Origin: Flavobacterium sp.
Lineage (GTDB): Bacteria > Bacteroidota > Bacteroidia > Flavobacteriales > Flavobacteriaceae
DNA length: 64,000 nucleotides
Direction: 5' to 3'
Assembly: GCA_021740105.1 (NCBI GenBank)
Contig: JAIPAM010000002.1
Location: forward strand, 248,001-312,000
How positions within the stretch are numbered: position 1 is the stretch's first letter; each line of letters opens with the position of its first letter. Shown piece after piece: positions 27,798-36,381 of the stretch. The position numbers and the translations under genes were made by a program. The notes under the pieces are model-generated. The model had not been told where the DNA came from. It saw only the letters and a program-made list of their open reading frames with translations, and ran no database searches.

Positions 27798-29015
27798 TTA
27801 ATAAGTAAGTTCGTTTAATTCTGATTTATATAATTTTAAATCTATTTTTTTAGCAATTTCTTCATATTCAAGGTTATTGTATTTGCGAGAAGCATACTTT
27901 AAAATTTTAATGGTTTCACCATATGTAATTTTTTGAATTTGCTCGTATTCCCAAACTTTTTCATTTTTCAAATAAGGCATTATAAATTCCAATGCTTTTC
28001 TCATGTTTTTGCCCTCGCTACCTTGATGATTCCACAATGAAACATTTACATTTTCTGCCAACTTAGCAATTAAAAAATAACCAAACATATTCATATTTAC
28101 ATATCCCCAAGATTTTGTTCTCGCTAATTCTAGAGGCTGAGAACCATCGGGTTTTAGTTGGCTTTCCATTCTCTTCTTAAAAATCTCTATTTCTTTTAAA
28201 GCAATTTCAGGTTGATCAACAAATAAAGAAAAAGCAATAACTTGCTCGCTATAAAAGGTACCGTGATTATTTTTCGCTTTGGCCTCATCTTGTCCAATTG
28301 GACTTTCTAGCATCCAGGTCAAATAATCTAAAAACCATTTTTTTAGTGCCAAATGATCCTTATTTGTCCAATTTGGAGTATTTTGAATTAAAATTGCGGC
28401 ATCTAAAACTCGGTATAAATCTCTCGTTTCAATTAATCCAGTTCCACGACCTGTATTTATCCCTGGTATTCCTTGTGCAAAATTGAGGTTTGGATTTTGA
28501 CGAGTTTCAGGATTCAAAAACCAAACTTTAAGAAGTTTAGAAGTGAAATTAGCATACTTGGCGTCTTTAGTAAAATAATAAGCTAAGGCCAATGATAATG
28601 TCGCGTCTTCAACCTTATCAATTTCTTGTGAATCGGAAATATCATAGTAGGTTGGATTTCGAAGCCCGTCCTTTTTTATATATGGCAATCCATCAGGCTT
28701 AGTTGGATCTGGCCACCAATAAGGACCCGTACTCATATAATCGTGTTTGTCACCGCTTGGAGGAGATTGCTTTTTATCCATAACTGAATAAACAATTTCT
28801 TCTCTAACCAATTTATCAGCTTTTTTAAGCAACGATTTTAAAGCAACTACTTTCTCATCATCATTGGATAAAATCAATTTGTAATTGTTATAAAGGGCCT
28901 TACCGTCAATTGAAATTGTTCTTGGAATACCAGAATCTAATTTGCCTTGAGCAAAAAAAGAGGTGAAAATCCCAAAAAATAGTAGTGAAAAAAGATTCTT
29001 TTTAGCTTTATTCAT
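27798..29015 (-). CDS. PL38/PL5-like alginate-lyase-fold (alpha/alpha-toroid) polysaccharide lyase
   Basis: A 405-residue exported protein with signal peptide 1-22. The Alginate_lyase (PF05426) fold is shown by YMSTGPYWWPDPTKPDG, YIKKDGLRNPTYYD, NFAQGIPGINTGRGTGLIET and the catalytic-like Asn250-His251 in NNHGTFYSEQ. A Tyr in KSWGYVN (near 305) fits the toroid lyases' base/acid residue. PL38 members act on glucuronan or alginate. The DHDYMSTGPYWWP-like start is closest to PL38 in my memory. It lies between two sulfatases, so desulfated uronan is the likely substrate. Subfamily confidence is moderate. Confidence 0.82.
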   Translation of the reverse strand: MNKAKKNLFSLLFFGIFTSFFAQGKLDSGIPRTISIDGKALYNNYKLILSNDDEKVVALKSLLKKADKLVREEIVYSVMDKKQSPPSGDKHDYMSTGPYWWPDPTKPDGLPYIKKDGLRNPTYYDISDSQEIDKVEDATLSLALAYYFTKDAKYANFTSKLLKVWFLNPETRQNPNLNFAQGIPGINTGRGTGLIETRDLYRVLDAAILIQNTPNWTNKDHLALKKWFLDYLTWMLESPIGQDEAKAKNNHGTFYSEQVIAFSLFVDQPEIALKEIEIFKKRMESQLKPDGSQPLELARTKSWGYVNMNMFGYFLIAKLAENVNVSLWNHQGSEGKNMRKALEFIMPYLKNEKVWEYEQIQKITYGETIKILKYASRKYNNLEYEEIAKKIDLKLYKSELNELTY

Positions 29016-29062
29016 TATTGTTTATTATTATTGATTTATGTTGACTTATAAAATATCCATTA

Positions 29063-30664
29063 TTAGTCACCTGAAGTTTTCCAATTCAAAGTGTCTCCTT
29101 TCAGTCTTCTTAATGCTTCCGCTTCGGTTTTAATGCCTTTATCTCCTTGGTCTTGCATCCACTTTTTTAATTCAGATAACAGTTTTATCTTAACAGCTGA
29201 AAGTTTAGAATCGTCAGCCAAGTTGTCTAATTCATAAACGTCTTTTTTGATATTATACAACTCAAATTCTGGTCGGTTACGATATAATTTAGCATGTTCG
29301 GCTTGTTTTGGAGTTACATTAGTAGCCTTTAACCAACTGTTATATAATTTATTTTTTGGTTGAGAACCAGAAGATAAAAAGGGTTCTTTGAATTGCAAAT
29401 TCCATATTAATTTATAATCGTGATCTTGAATAGAACGAACTGGATAATTATCGGAACCATTTTTTATACCTCTTGTGGTATGAACTCCAAAAACATAATC
29501 ACGAACTTCTTTTGGTTTGCCATTAAATGAAGCGAAAAAACTCTTTCCATCCAATTTCATTGAACCTTCTTTGTTTCCTCTCAATGTCTCTGGATTTCCA
29601 CCTGCAGCTTCAAAAAGTGTAGGAACCACATCTATATATTGAGTTAATATGCCCGTTCTTGTATTGGGTTTAATCACTTTTGGCCAACGAGCGATAAAAG
29701 CCGCTTTTAACCCCATATTATAACACGTCCATTTCGCAAAAGGCATAGAACTTCCATGCTCACTAGCAAATAGAAATAGCGTATTGTCTCTAGTTTTTTG
29801 ATTTTCAACCATTCTAGTACAAGTCCCCACAAGACTATCCATATAGGTGATCTCTGCATAGTATTTAACTAATTCCGAACGTGTTTCTTTGGTGTCAATC
29901 ATATAGGGTGCTACATTAATTTTATTAGCATCATACTTTTTGACATCTCCTCTAGTCCATGGTCCATGAGGTTGATTGGAAGCAACGATCAATAAATAAG
30001 GCTTTGAGGTATCCTTATTAATCCATTTTTCAGCATCGGCAAGCTCCACGTCTTTACCGATTCCATTATCACTATTTCTACCACCTAAATATTCAAAAGG
30101 GAAATTGGCCATAGGAGCATAATGTTGTTTACCAATTAGGGCAACTCGATAACCTAATTTTTTAAAATGCTGCACAACAGTAATTACATTATCATACACT
30201 TGCGCGTGATTAGGGTAACTACCATTTTTTACGGGAAACAATCCGGTGTACAAACTTTGACGAGTTGGTCCGCACATTGCTGTGGCATTATTCATATTGT
30301 CAAATGTTAACCCTTCTTTAGCTAATTTAGCTAAATTAGGAGTGCGAACATCTTTATTTCCATAAGGTTCACAATCAATTGATGTCATATCATCGGCAAT
30401 AAAAAACAAAATATTAGGTTTGGCAACCGATTCTTTTACAGCCTTATTTATTATTAATTTCTGATTAGAATACGATGCGATGAGCGTTTTATTTATATCC
30501 GTTTTCTCAGCAAAAGAAGAAGTTAATTCGCCAATTATCGTTTCTGAACTAAAATTTACAAGTTGGCTATGCTTTTCAAAAGTAGCATTCGTTAGTTGGA
30601 AAGTGAAAGCAGAAATAACTGATAAACCTGATAAACCTATAAGTAGAACTATTTTATTTTTCAT
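29063..30664 (-). CDS. S1-family sulfatase with extended N-terminus, Cys type
   Basis: A 533-residue exported sulfatase. An N-terminal hydrophobic segment (about 4-22) is followed by an unusual linker of about 60 residues before the sulfatase domain begins at about 82 (KPNILFFIADDMTSIDCEPY). The formylglycine motif is CGPTR with Cys131, then SLYTGLFPV. Further conserved blocks are LIGKQHYAP, SNQPHGPWT and LFASEHGSSMPFAKWT. It is divergent from the three iduronate-sulfatase-like proteins of the locus, resembling the heparan N-sulfatase/S1_8-type architecture, but I would not name a subfamily. Long spacer function is unknown. Confidence 0.9.
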   Translation of the reverse strand: MKNKIVLLIGLSGLSVISAFTFQLTNATFEKHSQLVNFSSETIIGELTSSFAEKTDINKTLIASYSNQKLIINKAVKESVAKPNILFFIADDMTSIDCEPYGNKDVRTPNLAKLAKEGLTFDNMNNATAMCGPTRQSLYTGLFPVKNGSYPNHAQVYDNVITVVQHFKKLGYRVALIGKQHYAPMANFPFEYLGGRNSDNGIGKDVELADAEKWINKDTSKPYLLIVASNQPHGPWTRGDVKKYDANKINVAPYMIDTKETRSELVKYYAEITYMDSLVGTCTRMVENQKTRDNTLFLFASEHGSSMPFAKWTCYNMGLKAAFIARWPKVIKPNTRTGILTQYIDVVPTLFEAAGGNPETLRGNKEGSMKLDGKSFFASFNGKPKEVRDYVFGVHTTRGIKNGSDNYPVRSIQDHDYKLIWNLQFKEPFLSSGSQPKNKLYNSWLKATNVTPKQAEHAKLYRNRPEFELYNIKKDVYELDNLADDSKLSAVKIKLLSELKKWMQDQGDKGIKTEAEALRRLKGDTLNWKTSGD

Positions 30665-30682
30665 TTTTATATTGTATATTAT

Positions 30683-31405
30683 TTATTTTTTTATTTCCCA
30701 AACATTAAAATTTCTATATGCAAAATGAGTCCATTGCATTTGACGGAAACCAATTTTTCCGTCTTCCAATATTTTGCCATATTTTATTCCGTCATCAGTC
30801 CAATCAATTACTTTTCTATTATCTATGTAAAGTAAAATTTTACCTCCACTTTTGACTAATTTCATTTTATGAATTGCAGTTGATTGAACAGGAATTCCGA
30901 TTTCTCCCGTTTGAACTAAATTGAAACCTTTATTTTTTCTCAAATTAGCTGTTTCCCGATTTGGATTGTCACGACCATTTGCATAATAGGAAATATGATA
31001 GTCGTTCATAGCTCCTTTAGTATAATCCGTAAATATTCCTGATGTTCTTTTTGGCATTGAAGAGTCAAATATGCTTTCCCCGTTACGACCTTTTGCACAG
31101 AAAAAAACAATACACAAACCAGCATCAATCGCTTGATTTTGGGCCTCCCACTCGGCAATAAAATTACCAGGAAAATCTTTTGGACACCAAAATACGTGAT
31201 GGCCTTCTTCATTTGGTGAATAGATGTTCAACCAATTGTTATGAAATTCAATTTTAGCTGGTCCTTCTAATACCCAATCTTTAACAGATTCAGAGGTGGA
31301 TAGCGAATTTGTATAAATCAATTTTCCTTTATTCACCTCTTGTGAAAAGTCAGTGAATGGTATTAATAATAGCAAAAAATAGTATGTTTTATAAATTCTC
31401 CTCAT
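30683..31405 (-). CDS. DUF1961 family exported protein (YesU-like)
   Basis: About 240 residues from ATG 31405 (MRRIYKTYYFLLLLIPFTDF); a longer in-frame extension upstream overlaps the cupin-like gene and lacks a signal, so it is rejected. The mature protein is beta-sandwich-like with HVFWCPKDFPGNFIAEWEAQ, FFCAKGRNGESIF and YISYYANGRDNPN-like strands, matching DUF1961. B. subtilis YesU, in the rhamnogalacturonan locus, has this fold. Family activity is not settled to my knowledge. Its PUL position suggests a lyase-like or binding role on uronate glycans. It begins 4 bases after the cupin-like gene. Confidence 0.75.
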   Translation of the reverse strand: MRRIYKTYYFLLLLIPFTDFSQEVNKGKLIYTNSLSTSESVKDWVLEGPAKIEFHNNWLNIYSPNEEGHHVFWCPKDFPGNFIAEWEAQNQAIDAGLCIVFFCAKGRNGESIFDSSMPKRTSGIFTDYTKGAMNDYHISYYANGRDNPNRETANLRKNKGFNLVQTGEIGIPVQSTAIHKMKLVKSGGKILLYIDNRKVIDWTDDGIKYGKILEDGKIGFRQMQWTHFAYRNFNVWEIKK

Positions 31406-31409
31406 TATT

Positions 31410-32078
31410 TTACCATTTGATTTTATATTCAATAACAATATTAAACAAAGGTTTTTTACTAAGATTTTTAGTAACGTGAACCATAGGTTCTGCATATTTA
31501 ACAGTATTTGCGACCTGCATTCCCGTTCCTGGTTTTCCATTTGGATGGACTCTTGGATCGGTGAGTTGTACATCGTTTAATCGAACTACAACTCGTTGCG
31601 CATGACTATGTAACTCTCTTGTGTCTCCTGGATTTAAATGTTCTTCAAAAACTCTAAATTCATTATCCTCGTAAACCACTTTATTTTTTGTGGGCTCTAC
31701 CCACTCACTCGGTTTTGCCAAATCAGGATGATTTTTTTTTAATGCAATTTCAAAATAAGACCCTTTTGGCACTTCATAGAATTCATTTTCATTGAAAACT
31801 GCAATTTCTCCTCGCTTAATGTTAATTACTCCTCGACAACTTTTAAATTTAATAATATCCAAAGCAGCGATTATTCTAGTGCCGATATTTGAAGTATTTG
31901 ACAATGAAAAAAGTGCTCCATCACGAACAACCTTAAAAAAAGGGTTGTCAATCGCAATGGAATCTTCATCTAAAGTAACCCTGTTATCGATCTTTAAATT
32001 AATTATTGAATGACAATTTGCGAAAGCTAAATTTGCCGTTAACGCAAACAAAAAAATATAAAAAATCATTATTTTCAT
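31410..32078 (-). CDS. Exported cupin-like protein, unknown function
   Basis: About 222 residues from ATG 32078; a TTG at 32087 is in frame but would abut the FGE stop, and the ATG gives a proper signal peptide (MKIMIFYIFLFALTANLAFA). The C-terminal half has a cupin-like pattern, NPGDTRELHSHAQRVVVRL then VHPNGKPGTGMQVANTVKY, with His residues suited to metal binding. The N-terminal half (about 35-105) also looks like a second, degenerate beta-barrel. I do not recognise a named family. It sits between FGE and DUF1961. It could be an uronate isomerase, a metal-dependent lyase or a binding protein. Confidence 0.6.
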   Translation of the reverse strand: MKIMIFYIFLFALTANLAFANCHSIINLKIDNRVTLDEDSIAIDNPFFKVVRDGALFSLSNTSNIGTRIIAALDIIKFKSCRGVINIKRGEIAVFNENEFYEVPKGSYFEIALKKNHPDLAKPSEWVEPTKNKVVYEDNEFRVFEEHLNPGDTRELHSHAQRVVVRLNDVQLTDPRVHPNGKPGTGMQVANTVKYAEPMVHVTKNLSKKPLFNIVIEYKIKW

Positions 32079-32087
32079 AGTATACAA

Positions 32088-33197
32088 TTAATTAGAAACA
32101 CATCGAAAACCTAAATGTTCCATTGAAGAATCGGCAGAACTTTTCATTCTGGCCGAGACACGATAACCACTACAATAGGACTCATTACATAAAAAAGAGC
32201 CCCCTCTCATCACTCGCTTTTCTACCAAAGGCTCATCAGGATCATAACTTTTTGTAGGGCCTTTTGGATTTATTGCCAACTTAACTTTATTAAAAACTTC
32301 ATAGGAACTATTATTATATTTATCTGCACACCATTCCCAAACATTTCCCGCCATATCAAACAATCCATAACCATTTGCTGAAAATGATTTTACTGGAGCT
32401 GAGCCAATAAATCCGTCACTAATTTCATTTTTGTAGGGAAAATTACCCTGAAAATAGTTACAATGAAATTTACCCTCATCTACTTTTTCATTTCCCCAAG
32501 TATATACCCTTTTAGACAATCCTCCCCTCGCCGCAAATTCCCATTCCGCTTCTGTTGGCAATCGTTTTCCTGCCCATTTACAATACGCATTAGCATCATC
32601 CCAACTGATATGAACTACGGGTAAATTACCTTTACCCTCAATGTTACTGTCTTTTCCTTGGGGATGTTTCCAATTGGCTCCATGCGACCAGCTCCACCAT
32701 TGACTGTAATCTTGCAAACTCACTTCACCACTCGTTGGTACAAAAACCAATGAGGCCGCTTTTAAAGTTTCCGAATCTGGTTTTGGAGTATCTGAGGGCA
32801 ATTGTTTTTTTAATTCTTCCCAATTAATATCTTTTTCTGCTGTGGTGACATAACCAGTGGCAGCAACGAATTTGGCAAATTGCGCATTGGTAACTTCCGT
32901 AACATCCATGAAAAAACCATTTAACTTTACTTGGTGTTTAGGGAATTCATCCTGACGCGCCTGGTCATTATCTCCGCCCATACTGAAGGTACCGCCCGGA
33001 ATCCAAACCATCCCTTCGTGATTTTTTAAAGTTAATTTTGATTTGCTTTTAGGTTGAACTTTTTTTACTCCATAACGACTCGGAATTTTTGCGGTACAAC
33101 ACGATTTAACAGTATCCTTAAATTGAATTAATTCAACTGTTTCTTTTGCATGAACCTCAAATCCAAAAACCATGAAAAAAAGTGCTATTTTATACAT
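32088..33197 (-). CDS. Exported formylglycine-generating enzyme (SUMF1/FGE family)
   Basis: A 369-residue FGE with a signal peptide (MYKIALFFMVFGFEVHAKE). The FGE-sulfatase domain runs from about 62 to 368: MVWIPGGTFSMGGDN, DVTEVTNAQFAKFV, KRLPTEAEWEFAARGG and NVWEWCADKY. The C-terminal block RGGSFLCNESYC has both catalytic cysteines, Cys337 and Cys342, and ends HLGFRCVSN. Copper-dependent FGE converts the sulfatase Cys to formylglycine. All five sulfatases of the locus are Cys-type, which fits. The exported location is unusual compared with cytoplasmic bacterial FGE. An extra CC pair (residues 33-34) lies near the N-terminus. Confidence 0.92.
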   Translation of the reverse strand: MYKIALFFMVFGFEVHAKETVELIQFKDTVKSCCTAKIPSRYGVKKVQPKSKSKLTLKNHEGMVWIPGGTFSMGGDNDQARQDEFPKHQVKLNGFFMDVTEVTNAQFAKFVAATGYVTTAEKDINWEELKKQLPSDTPKPDSETLKAASLVFVPTSGEVSLQDYSQWWSWSHGANWKHPQGKDSNIEGKGNLPVVHISWDDANAYCKWAGKRLPTEAEWEFAARGGLSKRVYTWGNEKVDEGKFHCNYFQGNFPYKNEISDGFIGSAPVKSFSANGYGLFDMAGNVWEWCADKYNNSSYEVFNKVKLAINPKGPTKSYDPDEPLVEKRVMRGGSFLCNESYCSGYRVSARMKSSADSSMEHLGFRCVSN

Positions 33198-33198
33198 T

Positions 33199-34677
33199 TT
33201 AAATATTTTTAAACCAACTTACCCCAACCTGTTTCTTATTCAAAATCCAATTTGGATTAAATATACTAATTTCTGAATTATTTAATTTAATATTATGGAT
33301 TGAAAGTCTTTGATTGATTTCAGCCAGAACTAAAGGGTCGATATTGGTCTTCACTTCATAAAAATTATTAATAAAAGGAATTAGTCTAGATTCTATCAAT
33401 GAAAAGCCTGCTACAGTAGTTTTCCCATTGGTAAAATAATTATCTTTAATTGTAAATGTAGCATTCGAATCGGATAATTCAAAGGGAGAATAGTTATTAC
33501 CAATTGAATTTATGATTGTATTTCCAACTACAATTACATTTTTTGGGGCTATCGTGGGCGTTTTCACATCTTTGTTGATCACTCCTAATTTAATTGCTGG
33601 ACCATAAGAATTAACAACAGTATTATAAGCTACAATAGCATTATCAGCGGGATAATAACCGTTTAATGGAGAATCAACCAATCCATCCATAATTGAAATT
33701 GGAAATTTTGATTTTTCTTTTCCACCTTCAATATTCTCTAAATAATTATTAAAAACAGTATTATTAGGATTTATAATTCTAATTCCACCACTTCTATTTC
33801 TTCCTGATTTTCCATTAAAATAATTTCCATAGACAAAACATTTTTGTCCATGTCTAATAACCATAGCGCCATCATTTCCGTAAAAGGAATTAAATCTATA
33901 GATATTATTCCAGCTTTTATTGCTAATTATTTCAGCTTCAATTCTCTCGTCTTCAAAATAGTTGTATTCCACCAAATTAAACCCGTGAGAAAAGGAAGTA
34001 GTACTTGTTCCAACTCGAATTTGCTCCCCACCGTTTGACGAGAAAGTTCTGTATCCAAAATAATTATGATGAATATGATGAAATGAGGAAGGAGCAACAT
34101 CGCTACCTGGGACATACTCCTTTTCTTTTTTGTATTCAATTACTAATGTTGGCCCTGCATTTAATTTACCCTCAAAAGTACAATTATCGATTTCATTATA
34201 GGTTCCAATTAAATTAACATAATAATTTTTTTTATCACTTTCCTCCGTTGACGAGTAATTGATAATTGCACAATTTGTTAATCGGCAATGATTTGCTTCC
34301 CCATTTGTTTTTTTAACTTTGGATTTAAAATCAATTACGTTTTGATTAGTTTCTAATGTGCAATTTCCTTCAAAAAGCAGCCCTTCTACAACAAGATAAT
34401 TACCACCTATAAATAATTGGGAGTTTCCAGAGAAGATAACTTTACCTGCCGAATGGGCTTTTAAAAAAATTGGTTGTTCAGAAGTACCATTAATTAAGGG
34501 AGTAAAATCAATTTTAACATCTGAATAATTGCCCTCCTTCCAAATAATAATATCACCTGGAATAACTTTTTTTAATGCAATGTCAAAGTCGGTTTTTGCT
34601 TCTACTAAATATTCAGTAGCTTTCACTTGTAGAGTAAAAACTATTGATAGAAGTAAAAAAAAAATCGAATTTTTCAT
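33199..34677 (-). CDS. PL6 polysaccharide lyase, chondroitinase-B-like
   Basis: A 492-residue exported right-handed beta-helix protein with signal peptide 1-20. It matches the chondroitinase B/PL6 fold. The catalytic Lys lies in ISNKSWNN (Lys254) and the catalytic Arg in MVIRHGQKC (Arg275), at the standard 21-residue spacing. Asn-rich coils (NTVFNNYLEN) run to the C-terminus. No T9SS domain is seen, so it is probably periplasmic. PL6 enzymes cut alginate or dermatan sulfate; substrate here is likely a uronate-containing polymer of the locus. It abuts FGE with a one-base gap. Confidence 0.9.
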   Translation of the reverse strand: MKNSIFFLLLSIVFTLQVKATEYLVEAKTDFDIALKKVIPGDIIIWKEGNYSDVKIDFTPLINGTSEQPIFLKAHSAGKVIFSGNSQLFIGGNYLVVEGLLFEGNCTLETNQNVIDFKSKVKKTNGEANHCRLTNCAIINYSSTEESDKKNYYVNLIGTYNEIDNCTFEGKLNAGPTLVIEYKKEKEYVPGSDVAPSSFHHIHHNYFGYRTFSSNGGEQIRVGTSTTSFSHGFNLVEYNYFEDERIEAEIISNKSWNNIYRFNSFYGNDGAMVIRHGQKCFVYGNYFNGKSGRNRSGGIRIINPNNTVFNNYLENIEGGKEKSKFPISIMDGLVDSPLNGYYPADNAIVAYNTVVNSYGPAIKLGVINKDVKTPTIAPKNVIVVGNTIINSIGNNYSPFELSDSNATFTIKDNYFTNGKTTVAGFSLIESRLIPFINNFYEVKTNIDPLVLAEINQRLSIHNIKLNNSEISIFNPNWILNKKQVGVSWFKNI

Positions 34678-34681
34678 TTTA

Positions 34682-36310
34682 TTATTTTACTTGAGTTGCT
34701 AAGAATTTTAGCATTTTCGATTTTAAATCTTTTGCAACCGATTTATACTCTTTAGCATCAACAACATTTACTGTTTCGTTAGGATCTTTGTCATAATCGT
34801 ACAATTCGGAACCAACTACTAAATCAGCGCTAAAAGGTTTGTCACTTCTAAAATCGTTGGTTAGCCAAATGGTGTAACGGTATCTAGTATCTCTTAGGGA
34901 ATAACCCATAACTTTTGATGAAGCATAACCTTGACGCTCTGTTTCAGATCCATTTCCACTTCTAGGGTACTGACTAATAGAAAAATCTTTAACTGATTTA
35001 GCCGATTTATTAATTATAGGCAATAAACTTTTCCCGTCTAATGTTTCAGGGATATTCACACCTGCAGCATCGCATAATGTTGGGAATATATCAACAAATT
35101 CCGATGGAGAGTTTGTCACTGAAGGTACATTTCCAGGAACTGAAATGATCATTGGAGTTCGAGTTGCTTGTTCAAAATTAGAGTGTTTACACCAAAGATT
35201 ATGGTCACCAAGGTGCCAACCATGATCTCCCCAAAGTACAATTATTGTATTTTTTGTCAATCCTAATTCATCTAATTTATCCAATAATTTTCCAACTTGA
35301 GCATCAGTGTAGGATACTGCTGCGAAATAGCCATGAATTAATTCTTTTTGCTTTTCTAAAGGTAACGTTAATCCGAAATCTTTTTGATCCGTATAAGAAA
35401 CCAATGGAGGGATATCCGAATATCCGCGCATTTCTCCCGAATTATGAAAGGCAACGTCAACACTATTTTTAGCTTTTTCTTGAAAAGGAGCTACTATCAT
35501 GTCTTCTCTTTGGTATAAATCCCAATATTTTTTTGGAGATACAAAAGGCAAATGCGGTTTTGAAAACCCAACAGCAAAGAAAAATGGCTTAGGATCTGAT
35601 TTTAATTTTTCTAAAATTTCTAGTGCTCGCGAAGCATTAGCTCCATCATTATAGGCATTATCAGGAACATCAGCACATTCTACAGACGGCTTCACATATT
35701 TAGAAACATAGTCGTCCAATTCTTTATCTGTCAGTCCTTTTTCCTTCCCCTCTTTGGTATATTTAATTGCTAACTCTTTTGTTCTTGGCAATTGATAGGC
35801 TCCTAAAACTGGCATTCCAGTTTCTTTTGCATAATAACGCTCTTCTGTTTTAAAATAATTGTAATAAGGAACACTCCAAGAAGGAGCATCCATTTTTTTA
35901 TCAACACAACGGGAGTCATATATTTTTCCAATTCCTTGAGTCGAATAACCTTGAGAAATTAAATATTGTGGTAAACTTACTATATCCGGATTGATGTCAC
36001 GCATTTTTGTTTTTAAGTCCCAAACTTTAGTATAATCGGGTCTCTTACCTGTCATTAAACTCGCTCTTGTAGGACCGCAAACCGCTTGTTGACAATAATT
36101 ACTCATAAAAACAGTACCCAATTTTGCCAAACGATCAATGTTTGGAGTTTTAATTTGAGTATTCCCATAACAACCCAAGATCGGTTTTAAATCATCTATA
36201 CCTATGAATAAAATGTTAGGTTTTGTTTTTTGTTGTGCAGAAACATTTGAAAGGAAAAGTGATGCAAAAACTACTATTGCTACTTTAAAAATTTTGAAGT
36301 TAATTTTCAT
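34682..36310 (-). CDS. S1-family sulfatase, iduronate-2-sulfatase-like (paralog 1)
   Basis: A 542-residue exported sulfatase with signal peptide 1-25. The FIGIDDLKPILGCYGN metal site is followed by CQQAVCGPTRASLMTGKRPD with Cys78 as the formylglycine residue. KPHLPFVSPKKYWDLYQRED and LWGDHGWHLGDHNLWCKHSN are the iduronate-2-sulfatase-type (S1_7) signatures. The C-terminal domain ends NPNETVNVVD-like. It is closely related to the proteins at 39945 and 41579. It is 4 bases from the PL6 gene. Probably a periplasmic exo-sulfatase on uronate or hexose residues. Confidence 0.93.
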   Translation of the reverse strand: MKINFKIFKVAIVVFASLFLSNVSAQQKTKPNILFIGIDDLKPILGCYGNTQIKTPNIDRLAKLGTVFMSNYCQQAVCGPTRASLMTGKRPDYTKVWDLKTKMRDINPDIVSLPQYLISQGYSTQGIGKIYDSRCVDKKMDAPSWSVPYYNYFKTEERYYAKETGMPVLGAYQLPRTKELAIKYTKEGKEKGLTDKELDDYVSKYVKPSVECADVPDNAYNDGANASRALEILEKLKSDPKPFFFAVGFSKPHLPFVSPKKYWDLYQREDMIVAPFQEKAKNSVDVAFHNSGEMRGYSDIPPLVSYTDQKDFGLTLPLEKQKELIHGYFAAVSYTDAQVGKLLDKLDELGLTKNTIIVLWGDHGWHLGDHNLWCKHSNFEQATRTPMIISVPGNVPSVTNSPSEFVDIFPTLCDAAGVNIPETLDGKSLLPIINKSAKSVKDFSISQYPRSGNGSETERQGYASSKVMGYSLRDTRYRYTIWLTNDFRSDKPFSADLVVGSELYDYDKDPNETVNVVDAKEYKSVAKDLKSKMLKFLATQVK

Positions 36311-36381
36311 GGTACTAATTTAATATAATATATCGATTTTAACATAAGGTATATTTCTAAAATCAATTTGTTTATGAGTTA

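Noticed and set aside
30683-31573. A longer reading of the DUF1961 gene starting at 31573
   Set aside because: The extra 56 residues overlap the cupin-like gene and lie before a proper signal peptide at 31405.
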